Source: DATFQE01 sp963738205 | Lineage (GTDB): Bacteria; Actinomycetota; Thermoleophilia; Gaiellales; Gaiellaceae | Assembly (NCBI GenBank): GCA_963738205.1 | Contig: CAVTVQ010000006.1 | Location: 930,001 to 994,000, forward strand | Reading direction: 5' to 3' | DNA: 64,000 nucleotides | In this document: positions 8,436 to 16,809 of the stretch, piece after piece | How positions within the stretch are numbered: the first letter of the stretch is position 1 | Layout: each line of letters begins with the position of its first letter | Translations under genes and position numbers: made by a program | Notes under the pieces: generated by a model | Told to the model about the DNA's origin: nothing | The model's database searches: none | What the model saw: the letters and a program-made list of their open reading frames with translations, nothing else

Positions 8436-9398
8436 ATGGTGCGTTTCGTGCTCGAGTCAGGTCGCCGCGTCGCCGTCCACCTCACGCGGACCGGCGCACT
8501 CTGGCCCGGCGCCGAGGGGGAGCGCCTCGTCGTCTTCTGCCACAGCGCTCCGGGCGCCGGCAGCTTCGACCCCGACCCGGAGCTGACCCGGTCAAAGGCA
8601 GTGACGCTGCTCTCGGTCGACCGGCCCGGATACGGAAGCTCGAGCCCCGTAACACCCGGACGGTGGGCAACGGTCGCGTCGGCGGCGGACGACATCGCAA
8701 CGGTGGTCGATTCGTTGCAGGTCGCGCGCGTCGGCATCGCGGGGTGGTCGGCCGGCGGGCGAGTCGCGCTTGCTCTGGCAGCGCGGCGCCCCGATCTCGT
8801 CGACCGAGTCGTCGTCGTGGCAACACCCGCGCCGGACGACGAAGTTCCCTGGATCGATCCGGACGAGCGCGTCGCACTCGAGCGACTCCGCACTCTGGCG
8901 CCCGAGGACGCACATGCCGAGCTCGCGACCCGCCTGAGCTCGGTGGTTCCTGCGGATCCCTTCTCCGACGAGGCGCTCTGGCTCCTTGCCGCGGAGGGGA
9001 CATCCGACAAGGCCGACCTCCGGAGCCCTCGCGTGCGCAACCGTCTGGGCGAGATGCTGCGCGCCGCCTTCGCGCAGGGGGCCACCGGCCTGGCGGCCGA
9101 CATCGCCGGCTACTGCCTGCAGCCGTGGGGATTCGAGCCGAGCGAGGTCGAAGCGAAGACGCTCCTGCTCTACGGCTCGCGAGATCCCTTGGCCGGACCC
9201 AGCCACGCACGCTGGTGGCACGAGCGGCTCCCGGACGCGCGCCTCGAGCTCGCGCCTGACGCGGGCCACCTGGCGCTGATCCCCATGTGGTCCCGCGCGC
9301 TCGCGCACCTGACGCCGGCTCGCGAGCGGCTCGGGGCCGTCGCGGGCTTCGACGCTCGGACGCCAGACCCCGATGTCGAGGAGTTCCCGGCCGCATGA
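8436..9398 (+). CDS. Alpha/beta hydrolase
   Basis: A 320-residue alpha/beta hydrolase. The nucleophile elbow GWSAGG places Ser105, the acid follows strand seven (YGSRDPLAG) and the His lies in 'DAGHLALIP'. No signal peptide is present, so it acts in the cytoplasm, probably as an esterase or C-C hydrolase. The stop overlaps the start of the YCII-family gene as ATGA, so the two are translationally coupled. Its promoter region is shared with the divergent WYL regulator. Confidence 0.85.
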   Translation: MVRFVLESGRRVAVHLTRTGALWPGAEGERLVVFCHSAPGAGSFDPDPELTRSKAVTLLSVDRPGYGSSSPVTPGRWATVASAADDIATVVDSLQVARVGIAGWSAGGRVALALAARRPDLVDRVVVVATPAPDDEVPWIDPDERVALERLRTLAPEDAHAELATRLSSVVPADPFSDEALWLLAAEGTSDKADLRSPRVRNRLGEMLRAAFAQGATGLAADIAGYCLQPWGFEPSEVEAKTLLLYGSRDPLAGPSHARWWHERLPDARLELAPDAGHLALIPMWSRALAHLTPARERLGAVAGFDARTPDPDVEEFPAA

Positions 9399-9691
9399 CG
9401 ACCTTCCTCGTCACGGTGCACCGCTCTGGGCCCAAGTGGGATGCGTCGCGGCCGCTCGAAGAGCAGTCCGACTGGCCCGCCCACGCGGCCTTCATGGACG
9501 GGCTCGTCGACGAGGGCTTCATCGTCCTCGGCGGACCGCTCGCCGACGAGCACCGCGTCGCCCATGTCGTCGAGGCGGCCTCGGAGGACGCCGTTCGGGG
9601 CACGCTCGCGCGCGACCCGTGGAGCGAGACCCATCTCCGGATCGCCGCGATCGACCCGTGGACGATCCGCCTCGACGGGCGCCGCCCCTAG
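9395..9691 (+). CDS. YCII-related dimeric alpha/beta-barrel protein
   Basis: A 98-residue small protein of the YciI type: an N-terminal strand (TTFLVTVHRSGPKW), a conserved His/Asp pair near 'WPAHAAFMDGLVDEGFIVLGGPL', and a C-terminal strand-helix-strand. Such proteins are weak hydrolases or accessory proteins with a ferredoxin-like fold. It starts inside the stop codon of the alpha/beta hydrolase gene (ATGA), which supports co-expression. Confidence 0.82.
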   Translation: MTTFLVTVHRSGPKWDASRPLEEQSDWPAHAAFMDGLVDEGFIVLGGPLADEHRVAHVVEAASEDAVRGTLARDPWSETHLRIAAIDPWTIRLDGRRP

Positions 9692-9839
9692 GCGCCCTTC
9701 GGGGACTGCCGACGGCTGGGCCATCTCGCTGCGCGGCGGATCCGCACCAACCCCAGTCGGAGCGCGACCAATCCAGCGAGCCCCGCCGGTGCCAGCTGGA
9801 CGATCGTCTCTTCGAATGGAAGTCCGCCGACGTGCGCGA

Positions 9840-11159
9840 TCACTGGAAGATCTCCGTCGTGCAGTCGCCTCCCTGCAGACGAACCTCGTGCGCCCGCGCT
9901 GGGCCGTCGGGGCGGTCGTGGAAGTCGACGAAGAAGCCCTCGTCGAGCTCCATTCCGCCGTCGGGCCCGCAGTTCACGCGAAGCAGCCAGGAACGCAGCT
10001 CGGGATAGAACTGGTTGTCCCAGGTCGAGTAGAGCGAATTCGTGACGTAGAGCCGGCGGCCGTCGAACGACAGCTGGAGCATCTGGGGCCCGCCGTTCAG
10101 CTCACGCTTCCCATCGAGCGGCCGGCCCAGCACCCCACCCAGCTGAAGCTGTCCGGTGAGCTTCGGGTTGAGAGGGTCGGAAACGTCGTACTGGCGCAGG
10201 TCGCCGTGGAGCCAGTTCGAGAAGTACAGGAAGCGGTCGTCCATCGACAGAACGAGGTCGGTGATCAGGCCGGGCACCGGGAACGGCCACCCCTCCTGAT
10301 CGACGCCTTCGATGCCGAGCACGGGCTCCGCCTTCCAGCTTCCGTTGTCGCGGCGGAAGTGGAAGATGTTGCTCGAAAGCGTGGCGCCGACGAAGCCGGA
10401 CTCGGCATCGGGATCGTGCAGCCACCGGACCTCGAGCGGTACGAGCCCGGCGTCGCCGAGATCGAGGCTCTGCTCGAGCCGCCGCTCCTCGAGATTCCAG
10501 AAATGGATTCGGCGGCCGTAGCGGCCTGCCTCGACGTCCGCGGGATCGAATCCGTCCTCATACGCGTTCGGCTCGCCGAACTCGGTGGAGACGAGGACGT
10601 TCTTTCGCGGCTGGTACCAGAAGTCGTAGTTGAGCGACGGCTTCTCGCCACCGTTTTCCCAGCGGCCCTTCACTTCGAATGTCTTCGCGTCGAGCACGGC
10701 GAAGCCACCCTCGCCGCCCCCGTCGCGATCGCCGAGCATGCTGACGACCACGTTCTCGCCCGGCATGCAATGGACGGTGTGCGGGCGCGTGTAGCCCGTC
10801 TTGGCGACGAGCTCCTCGGGCTCGATCACCTTCTCGATCCGGGGCTTGCGGGGATCCTCCGCGACGTTGACCAGGTAGATCCGCGACGAGCGAAAGCCGG
10901 GCACCACGAGGTGCGAACGGTCGGGGCCGTGGCAGGCCGAGCTGCAGCGGTTCCAGCCGAAGTGGTGGAGCTCGTCGCCGATGTTCGGCATCGGCGTCTC
11001 GTGGACGATCTTGCCGTCCTCGGCATCGACGACTGCGATGAAATCGGGCCTAGCACCACCGGTCCCCGCGCGCAGGCAGGCGAGGTAGAGGAACTCCTCC
11101 GGTGGAGCCGCGATCGCCTCCGCCGGCGACGAGTGGAAGGAATTGCCGTTCGCGCTCAT
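9840..11159 (-). CDS. Selenium-binding protein / methanethiol oxidase (SBP56 family)
   Basis: A 439-residue seven-bladed propeller protein of the SBP56 family. The family's metal- and thiol-related residues are all present: His65/His66, Cys72 and Cys76 in 'HHFGWNRCSSACHG', His127, His130 and Cys131 in 'PHTVHCMPG', and a C-terminal 'GGDCTTEIFQ' with Cys433. Characterised bacterial homologues are copper-dependent methanethiol oxidases that turn methanethiol into formaldehyde, hydrogen sulfide and hydrogen peroxide. Those are exported and carry a signal peptide; here no signal peptide is visible. It is divergent from the NTF2-like/TetR genes and shares with them a region holding a perfect 18-bp palindrome. 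Confidence 0.9.
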   Translation of the reverse strand: MSANGNSFHSSPAEAIAAPPEEFLYLACLRAGTGGARPDFIAVVDAEDGKIVHETPMPNIGDELHHFGWNRCSSACHGPDRSHLVVPGFRSSRIYLVNVAEDPRKPRIEKVIEPEELVAKTGYTRPHTVHCMPGENVVVSMLGDRDGGGEGGFAVLDAKTFEVKGRWENGGEKPSLNYDFWYQPRKNVLVSTEFGEPNAYEDGFDPADVEAGRYGRRIHFWNLEERRLEQSLDLGDAGLVPLEVRWLHDPDAESGFVGATLSSNIFHFRRDNGSWKAEPVLGIEGVDQEGWPFPVPGLITDLVLSMDDRFLYFSNWLHGDLRQYDVSDPLNPKLTGQLQLGGVLGRPLDGKRELNGGPQMLQLSFDGRRLYVTNSLYSTWDNQFYPELRSWLLRVNCGPDGGMELDEGFFVDFHDRPDGPARAHEVRLQGGDCTTEIFQ

Positions 11160-11175
11160 GGCGCCCCCCTTCGAG

Positions 11176-11193
11176 ATTAGTCATTTGACTAAT
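11176..11193. promoter_or_regulatory. Perfect 18-bp palindrome, probable TetR operator
   Basis: ATTAGTCATTTGACTAAT is an exact inverted repeat in the 87-base gap between the divergent SBP56 gene and the NTF2-like/TetR genes. Its length, symmetry and unusually AT-rich composition are typical of a TetR-family operator. The likely ligand is the TetR protein encoded just downstream, which would then control both directions. Confidence 0.7.
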
Positions 11194-11246
11194 ACAGTTG
11201 ACCAGATTATCGTGTGCGCTGTCAAGGGTGCAAGAAGGGGGTTTCG

Positions 11247-11450
11247 ATGGCCGCGACCGTGACGAAGGAGCAGCTGATCACCGCAGCCGTGCGCGACTAC
11301 TACGAGGCCTGGTTCGACGGCGACCCCGTTCGCATGGAGCGAGCCCTGCACCCAGATCTGGTGAAGCTGCGGGCGGGTGAGGAGCTCGGATCGATCAGCG
11401 GCGAGGCCGCCGATCGCCGGCTCGAGATTGTGCTGTACGAGGCGATGTGA
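11247..11450 (+). CDS. Short NTF2-like (lumazine-binding/SnoaL-type) protein, probably truncated
   Basis: A 67-residue product starting at ATG 11247 after an AAGAAGGGGG ribosome binding site. It contains the opening helix and first strand of the 'putative lumazine-binding' NTF2-like family (AAVRDYYEAWFDGDPVRMERALHPDL). It then stops where the family normally continues for another 60-70 residues. The stop overlaps the GTG start of the TetR gene (GTGA). The C-terminal half therefore seems to have been lost by a deletion that joined the two genes. Whether the remnant folds is doubtful. Confidence 0.6.
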   Translation: MAATVTKEQLITAAVRDYYEAWFDGDPVRMERALHPDLVKLRAGEELGSISGEAADRRLEIVLYEAM

Positions 11451-12025
11451 GCGAGCCCGCGCGGAAGACCTCGGCCCGCTCGGCTGCAGAAGACGCGCTG
11501 CTCGACGCAGCCGAGCGCTTGCTCGTCGAGGTCGGCTATGCCGGCATCACGACCAGGCGCCTGGCCGAGGAGGCCGGGATCAATCATGGCCTCGTCCACT
11601 ACTACTTCGGGTCGAACGAGAACCTGCTGCTGCGCGCGCTCGAGCGCTTCACCGAACGGCTGATCGCACGTCAGCGGGAGCTGTACGCGGCCGAAACCCC
11701 GTTCATCGACAAGTGGCGGACGGCGATGCGTTACCTGCTGAGCGAGGACGCCACGTACGAGAAGGTCTGGCTCGAGCTGCAGGCGCTCGGCTGGAACCAG
11801 CCCGAACTGCGCGAACGGCTCGCTGGCGTGAACGCCGAGTGGCGCGCCGTGCTCACGGAAGCATTCGCGGAGCCGCATCGCGAGCTCGGGATCAAGATGC
11901 CGCTCGAGGCGCTCGTCTCGCTCGTGATCACCTTCAACGTCGGGATCATGGTCGAGCGGCTCGGCGACATCGAGACGGGCCACCGCGAGCTCCTGGATTG
12001 GATCGATCGATGGCTGTTGAGGTAA
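11447..12025 (+). CDS. TetR-family transcriptional repressor
   Basis: A 192-residue one-component regulator. The N-terminal helix-turn-helix is typical: ALLDAAERLLVEVGYAGITT, then RRLAEEAGINHGLVHYYFGSN at about residues 17-58. The C-terminal helices form the ligand-binding and dimer domain. GTG start at 11447 overlaps the preceding stop, and the gene's end overlaps the start of the hydrolase-glycosyltransferase gene by 16 bases, so the two are co-expressed. The palindrome at 11176-11193 is the likely operator. The genes under control would be this operon and the divergent methanethiol-oxidase homologue. Confidence 0.88.
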   Translation: MSEPARKTSARSAAEDALLDAAERLLVEVGYAGITTRRLAEEAGINHGLVHYYFGSNENLLLRALERFTERLIARQRELYAAETPFIDKWRTAMRYLLSEDATYEKVWLELQALGWNQPELRERLAGVNAEWRAVLTEAFAEPHRELGIKMPLEALVSLVITFNVGIMVERLGDIETGHRELLDWIDRWLLR

Positions 12026-14127
12026 CCGCGACCACCCACGAGCAGACGCGCGCCCGCTATCCGGAAGAGTCGGGCTACGTCGAGCGCGACGAGGTCAGGG
12101 TCTACTACGAGGTCTACGGCTCGGGCGAGCCGACGGTGCTCCTGCTTCCCACGTGGTCGATCATCCACTCGCGCCACTGGAAGATGCAGATCCCGTACCT
12201 GGCGCGCCACTGTCGCGTGGTCACCTTCGACGGACGGGGCAACGGCCGCTCCGATCGCCCGCAGGAGCCGGAGGCTTATGGCGAGCGGGAGTTCGCGGCC
12301 GACGCGCTCGCGGTCCTGGACGCCACCGGCACGGAGAGCGCGATCCTGGTCGGCTTCTCCCTCGGGGGTCAGCGCGGGGCAATCCTGGCCGCTGAGCACC
12401 CGGAGCGGATCGAGGGCGCCGTCTTCCTGGCGCCCAACTGGCCCGGCGGAGGCGAGCCTCTTGCGGAGCGCACCGTGTACTCGTGGGAAGACGAGCTCGA
12501 CACGGACGAGGGCTGGGCGAAGCACAACAAGCATTACTGGCTCAGGGACTACCGCGGCTTCCTCGAGTTCTTCTTCTCCCGTTTCTTCACCGAGCCGCAC
12601 TCGACCAAGCCGTTCGAGGACTGCGTCGGCTGGGGCCTCGAGTCGACCGGCGAGATGCTCGTTACGGCCCAGTACGGCGCTGGGCTCGAGCCGGAGGAGG
12701 CGCGCGAGCTGGCCCCGCGAATCCGCTGCCCGGTGCTCGTGATCCACGGGACCGGGGATGCGATCGCCTCGGTCACCCGCAGCGTCGCGATGGCCGAGCA
12801 GACCGGCGGCGAGCTCGTCCTCCTGGAGGGCAGCGGTCATGGCGCGCATGTGCGCGACCCGGTGAAGGTGAACCATCTGCTGCGCGGGTTCATCAAGCCG
12901 GTCCAGCCCTCGCGCCGCTGGATACGCGGCAAGTCGCGGCGCAAGCGTGCGCTCTACATCTCGTCGCCGATCGGGCTCGGACACGCGCAGCGGGACGCGG
13001 CGATCGCGGAGGAGCTGCGCAAGCTCCATCCCGACCTCGAGATCGACTGGCTCGCACAGCATCCCGTGACCAAGGTGCTGGAGGCCCGCGGCGAGCGGAT
13101 CCATCCCGCGAGTGCGCACCTGGCGAACGAGTCCGGTCACGTCGAGAGCGAGTCGGCCGAGCACGACCTGCATTGCTTCCAGGCCATCCGACGGATGGAC
13201 GAGATCCTGCTCGCCAACTTCATGGTCTTCGATGACCTCGTCCGCGACGAGCAGTACGACCTCTGGATCGGCGACGAGGCGTGGGAGCTCGACTACTACC
13301 TGCACGAGAACCCAGAATTGAAGCGTGCGGCCTACGTCTGGCTGACGGACTTCGTCGGCTGGCTGCCGATGGCCGACGGCGGCGACCACGAGGCGTTCCT
13401 GACCACGGACTACAACGCGGAGATGATCGAGCACATCGCCCGTTACCCGCGGCTGCGCGACCGCGCCGTCTTCGTCGGGAACGCGGACGACATCGTCCCC
13501 GAGACCTTCGGGCCCGAGCTGCCGGCGATCCGCGACTGGACCGAGCGGCACTACGACTTCGCCGGCTACGTCACGGGCTTCGACCCGACCCATCTGGGCG
13601 ACCGTGGCGCGCTCGGGTACCGCGACGACGAGCGCGTCTGCATCGTGACGGTGGGCGGCTCCGGCGTCGGAGCCGACCTGCTCCGCCGCGTGATCGAGGC
13701 GTTCCCCGAAGCCAAGGAGCGCGTGCCGGAGCTCCGGATGATCGTCGTCGCCGGCCCGCGGATCGATCCGGAGAGCCTGCCGCAGCACCCCGGGCTCGAG
13801 GTGCGCGCCTACGTCCACGATCTCTACCGACACCTCGCCGCGTGCGACCTGGCGGTCGTCCAGGGCGGGCTGACGACGTCGATGGAGCTGACCGCCAACC
13901 GGCGCCCGTTCCTGTACTTCCCGCTCAGGCACCACTTCGAGCAGAACTTCCACGTCCGCCACCGGCTGGAGCGCTACGGCGCCGGCCGGCGGATGGACTT
14001 CGAGACCGATGGCCCGTCCGCGATCGCCGCGGCGATCGCGGAGGAGATCGGGCGCGAGGTCGACTACCGTCCGGTCGAGACCGACGGCGCCGTGCGAGCG
14101 GCGGGGCTGATCGGCGAGCTGCTTTAG
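12010..14127 (+). CDS. Fusion of an alpha/beta hydrolase and a GT-B glycosyltransferase
   Basis: A single 705-residue frame starting at ATG 12010 inside the end of the TetR gene. Residues about 25-295 are a full alpha/beta hydrolase (nucleophile elbow GFSLGG with Ser117, acid in 'HGTGDAI', His in 'GSGHGAH'). After a basic linker (SRRWIRGKSRRKR), residues about 313-705 form a GT-B enzyme like the MurG/UDP-glucuronosyltransferase group. It opens with 'SSPIGLGHAQRD' and has the donor-site motif 'VVQGGLTTSMEL' near the C-terminus. The protein may first hydrolyse and then glycosylate (or deglycosylate) one small molecule, or inactivate a toxic compound. No frameshift or internal stop suggests an artefact. 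Confidence 0.85.
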   Translation: MAVEVTATTHEQTRARYPEESGYVERDEVRVYYEVYGSGEPTVLLLPTWSIIHSRHWKMQIPYLARHCRVVTFDGRGNGRSDRPQEPEAYGEREFAADALAVLDATGTESAILVGFSLGGQRGAILAAEHPERIEGAVFLAPNWPGGGEPLAERTVYSWEDELDTDEGWAKHNKHYWLRDYRGFLEFFFSRFFTEPHSTKPFEDCVGWGLESTGEMLVTAQYGAGLEPEEARELAPRIRCPVLVIHGTGDAIASVTRSVAMAEQTGGELVLLEGSGHGAHVRDPVKVNHLLRGFIKPVQPSRRWIRGKSRRKRALYISSPIGLGHAQRDAAIAEELRKLHPDLEIDWLAQHPVTKVLEARGERIHPASAHLANESGHVESESAEHDLHCFQAIRRMDEILLANFMVFDDLVRDEQYDLWIGDEAWELDYYLHENPELKRAAYVWLTDFVGWLPMADGGDHEAFLTTDYNAEMIEHIARYPRLRDRAVFVGNADDIVPETFGPELPAIRDWTERHYDFAGYVTGFDPTHLGDRGALGYRDDERVCIVTVGGSGVGADLLRRVIEAFPEAKERVPELRMIVVAGPRIDPESLPQHPGLEVRAYVHDLYRHLAACDLAVVQGGLTTSMELTANRRPFLYFPLRHHFEQNFHVRHRLERYGAGRRMDFETDGPSAIAAAIAEEIGREVDYRPVETDGAVRAAGLIGELL

Positions 14128-14678
14128 GGGAGCCAGCCGTCGCGGTACCGCGACGGCTCCGAGTCCAGTACGCCCTCGTCCGCGACGTCCGCGTCCTGCA
14201 CGTCCTCGGCGGGGCTGGCTCCGTAACGACGCGCGACCTCGTTCGCGGTGTACCAGCCCCAGGGCCCGTTGGCCTGGAACTCGCGTGAGCTCATCGCCAG
14301 GACGACGCAAGGCCCCTCCCCCACCCCGACGATCACGTGATTCGTTCGCGGTGGAAGGTGGACGAAGTCCCACTGCCGCAACCGGCGTTCCTGGCCTTCG
14401 ACGATCAGCAGGGCCTCCCCGGAGATGACGAAGAAGCCCTCCTGCTCGGTTTCCCAGTGGTACATCGAGTTGGGCTCCCCCGGCTCGAGGACGACCAGAT
14501 TGACCCCCAGCTGCGGGAAGTACGTCTCGGCCTCGAACTCCGTCTTGCCGGTGAACGACACACTCTGCCGTCCAGGCCGATGGTTCCAGCGCGCGTCGCG
14601 CGCGTTCAGGACGAACCAGCCCTCGCCGGCAGGCACGAGCCCGGACTCGGTCTCGTCGAGTGGAGCCTCGGGAACCAT
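14124..14678 (-). CDS. Cupin-domain protein
   Basis: A 184-residue single-cupin protein. The first cupin box (about residues 68-85) reads 'PNSMYHWETEQEGFFVISG', the second 'QWDFVHLPPRTNHVIVGVG', giving His and Glu metal ligands and a final His. An N-terminal extension of about 45 residues (GWFVLNARDARWNHRPG) is shared with the next cupin gene, so the two are paralogues. Role unknown; such proteins often bind or isomerise small acids or sugars. Its end overlaps the end of the fusion gene by four bases (convergent). Confidence 0.8.
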   Translation of the reverse strand: MVPEAPLDETESGLVPAGEGWFVLNARDARWNHRPGRQSVSFTGKTEFEAETYFPQLGVNLVVLEPGEPNSMYHWETEQEGFFVISGEALLIVEGQERRLRQWDFVHLPPRTNHVIVGVGEGPCVVLAMSSREFQANGPWGWYTANEVARRYGASPAEDVQDADVADEGVLDSEPSRYRDGWLP

Positions 14679-14724
14679 CGCAGCAGCATAGATCCGCCGA
14701 TGACGTCCACCGCAGGCTGGGGAC

Positions 14725-15300
14725 TCAGCCCCAGGGCAGATCGGCCGACGCGTCCGGGCGGCCCAGCCGCCAGTGCGTGAAAGGCGCGTACGCCTCGTGC
14801 GGGCTGTTGGTTTCCGACTCGACGCCGGCCTTCCGGGCTAGTGCCGCCTCCGAGCGTGGGTAGACGATCGTGCCGCCCTCACGTCGCGCGCCGGTCATGA
14901 AGATCACGCACGGCTGGTCGCCGGTGCCGACGAAGGTGTGTCGGGTGCCGGCCGGGCAGTGGACGAAATCCCAGGCGCGAAGCGGCCGCTCGTTCTCCTC
15001 GATCAGCAGCAGACACTCGCCCGCCAGCACGAGGAAGTCCTCCTGGCCTGATTCGGCGTGGTACATGCCGGACGGCTTGCCGGGCTCCAGCACCGCAAGT
15101 GTGAAGCCGGTCTCGGCGAACATCTGAGGGTCGACGTCTGGTCGTTCGGCCAGCACCCGCCGACTGCTCTCGAACACGCACCGGCCGCCGAAGGCCTCGT
15201 TTCGCACCCAAGCCGCCTCCGCGACGTTGACCACGAACCAGCCGGACGTGACGGGCGTCAGCCCCGACCCCACCTCGTCGAGCTGCGCCTCCCCGGTCAC
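14725..15300 (-). CDS. Cupin-domain protein, paralogue of the neighbouring gene
   Basis: A 191-residue cupin with the same layout as the gene at 14124-14678: N-terminal 'SGWFVVNVAEAAWVRNEAFG', first cupin box 'PSGMYHAESGQEDFLVLAG', second 'AWDFVHCPAGTRHTFVGTG'. The GTG start at 15300 overlaps the stop of the dienelactone-hydrolase-like gene as GTGA, so both are translated together. Longer in-frame starts lie inside that gene and give non-family residues. The tandem cupins on one strand suggest a duplication. Confidence 0.82.
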   Translation of the reverse strand: MTGEAQLDEVGSGLTPVTSGWFVVNVAEAAWVRNEAFGGRCVFESSRRVLAERPDVDPQMFAETGFTLAVLEPGKPSGMYHAESGQEDFLVLAGECLLLIEENERPLRAWDFVHCPAGTRHTFVGTGDQPCVIFMTGARREGGTIVYPRSEAALARKAGVESETNSPHEAYAPFTHWRLGRPDASADLPWG

Positions 15301-15875
15301 CGGCGATCGACCGCTTGCAGGAACGCGAGCACGCGCTGCTCGAGGAGCGCGGCCGCCTCCGGGTCGAAGTCTCCGAGGCTGTTGTCGGAGAACAGGTGGC
15401 TCGTGCCCGGGTAGAGAAACAGTCGAGCGTCGTCGGCCTCGTCGACCAGCTCGCGGGCAGCATCCAGATCCTCCTGAAACCACTCGTCGCCTTCCATCCC
15501 GTGGATCTGGACGGGGACGCCGTCCGGCCACGCAGTCCCGAACTCCGAGGTCGGGATGGCGCCGTGCAACAGCAATGCGCCTCGCGCGCCCGGCCGCGTC
15601 TGGGCGAGCTTCTGCGCCGGCAGGACGCCAAGGGAGAGGCCGGCGTACACGATCTCTGCCGGCAAGCCCTGCGCAGCTGCCTCGCCTCGCTCGATGATCG
15701 TGTCGAAGCCGACCTGCTTGGCGTACCCGACGCCTTCGTCGAGCGTCTCGAAGGTCTTTCCGTCGTACAGGTCTGGGGTGTGGACCAGGTGCCCCGCGGC
15801 CCGCAGTTCGTCGGCGAGTGCGAGCAAGCCCGCGGTCTGACCCTGCGCGTGATGGAACAGCAGTATCTCGGTCAT
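15297..15875 (-). CDS. Dienelactone hydrolase family protein
   Basis: A 192-residue alpha/beta hydrolase of the compact dienelactone-hydrolase type. The nucleophile region is 'IVYAGLSLGVLPAQ', with Ser in GLSLG, followed by Asp in the 'GMEGDEWF' loop and a His in 'YPGTSHLFSD'. In this family the nucleophile is often Cys; here it is Ser. It hydrolyses lactones or small esters in the cytoplasm. ATG 15875 is preferred over a GTG nine bases upstream because it directly precedes the first strand. The gene overlaps the cupin gene by four bases. Confidence 0.82.
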   Translation of the reverse strand: MTEILLFHHAQGQTAGLLALADELRAAGHLVHTPDLYDGKTFETLDEGVGYAKQVGFDTIIERGEAAAQGLPAEIVYAGLSLGVLPAQKLAQTRPGARGALLLHGAIPTSEFGTAWPDGVPVQIHGMEGDEWFQEDLDAARELVDEADDARLFLYPGTSHLFSDNSLGDFDPEAAALLEQRVLAFLQAVDRR

Positions 15876-15992
15876 GGGCGGCACTGTAGTCGGGGCTGAC
15901 GGAGGCGACTGCGTGGCTACCGGCGACCCGCGCTACGGGCTGTCAGGGCAGCCGGTTCGGCCTTTGTTTCGCTGGCTACGATCGTTCGAGCC

Positions 15993-16781
15993 ATGACCGA
16001 CTACGTCCACGGCTACGCGACGCCCGAGCAGGAGCGGCTCGTCGAGCAGGCGGAGCACTGGCGGCACAGGCTCGTCGCCGACGGCACACAGCTCGAGCCA
16101 GGCGCGCGCTTGCTCGAGGTGGGTTGCGGCGTCGGTGCGGTCCTGGCGGTGCTCGGGCAGGAGTTTCCGGGTATCCGCCTCACGGGCGCGGACATCGAGC
16201 CGAAGCAGCTCGAGTTCGCGCGGGGCTACCTCGAGCGGTCAGGAGTCGAGGCAACCTTGGTGCAGGCCGACGCGCTCGCGCTCCCCTTCGAGGACGAGTC
16301 GTTCGACCACGTCTGGATGATGTGGTTGCTGGAGCACGTCGCCGATCCGCCTGCAGCGCTGCGGGAGGCGAAACGCGTCCTCGTTCCAGGTGGCGCCATT
16401 ACGGCGATCGAGGTCGACTACTCGACCTGCCGCGCGGAGCCGTCCACGCCTGCGCTGGAGGCGTTGTTCCGCGCGATGGTTCAGGGCATGGCCGCCTCGG
16501 GCTGGAGCGATGCCGGGACACGGCTGCCCGGCTGGCTCGCGGAGGCCGGCTTCCGCGAGATCGACGAGGGTGAGCGACCGTTCTGGTGGCAGGACCAGGA
16601 CCTCGCGCGCCAGGCGGGCTACGCGGCCGACGTCATCGAGAGTGCGCTCGACGCGCTCGCGCGCCTGCCAGGCGCCAACGAGGAGGAGCTCCGCGCCGGG
16701 CTCGAGGACCTGCGCGACCTCCCAGCTCAGCCCGGCGCCGGCCTCGGCTGGGTCATGCACAAGTCGACGGCCGTGCGTTAG
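15993..16781 (+). CDS. SAM-dependent class I methyltransferase
   Basis: A 262-residue Rossmann-fold methyltransferase. Motif I is 'LLEVGCGVGAVLAVLG' (about residues 40-55), the acidic end of strand two 'GADIEPKQ', motif II 'QADALALPFEDESFDHVWM', and motif III 'LVPGGAITAIEVD'. It resembles UbiE/COQ5-like methyltransferases, with a C-terminal 100-residue cap that would choose the substrate. No signal or partner gene indicates the substrate. It is followed, on the other strand, by the MarR-GNAT fusion gene. Confidence 0.85.
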   Translation: MTDYVHGYATPEQERLVEQAEHWRHRLVADGTQLEPGARLLEVGCGVGAVLAVLGQEFPGIRLTGADIEPKQLEFARGYLERSGVEATLVQADALALPFEDESFDHVWMMWLLEHVADPPAALREAKRVLVPGGAITAIEVDYSTCRAEPSTPALEALFRAMVQGMAASGWSDAGTRLPGWLAEAGFREIDEGERPFWWQDQDLARQAGYAADVIESALDALARLPGANEEELRAGLEDLRDLPAQPGAGLGWVMHKSTAVR

Positions 16782-16809
16782 CGGCCTCAGCGGGCCAGGG
16801 CCAGCACAC

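Noticed and set aside
11377..12009. A longer reading frame of the hydrolase-glycosyltransferase gene starting at 11377 and covering the whole TetR gene
   Set aside because: The added residues are Arg/Ala-rich and unlike any family; the region is fully used by the TetR gene in another frame, and the hydrolase domain starts after ATG 12010.
11731..14373. An 880-residue open frame on the minus strand opposite the fusion gene
   Set aside because: Long because the GC-rich third positions of the true gene avoid stop codons; low-complexity composition and no homology pattern.
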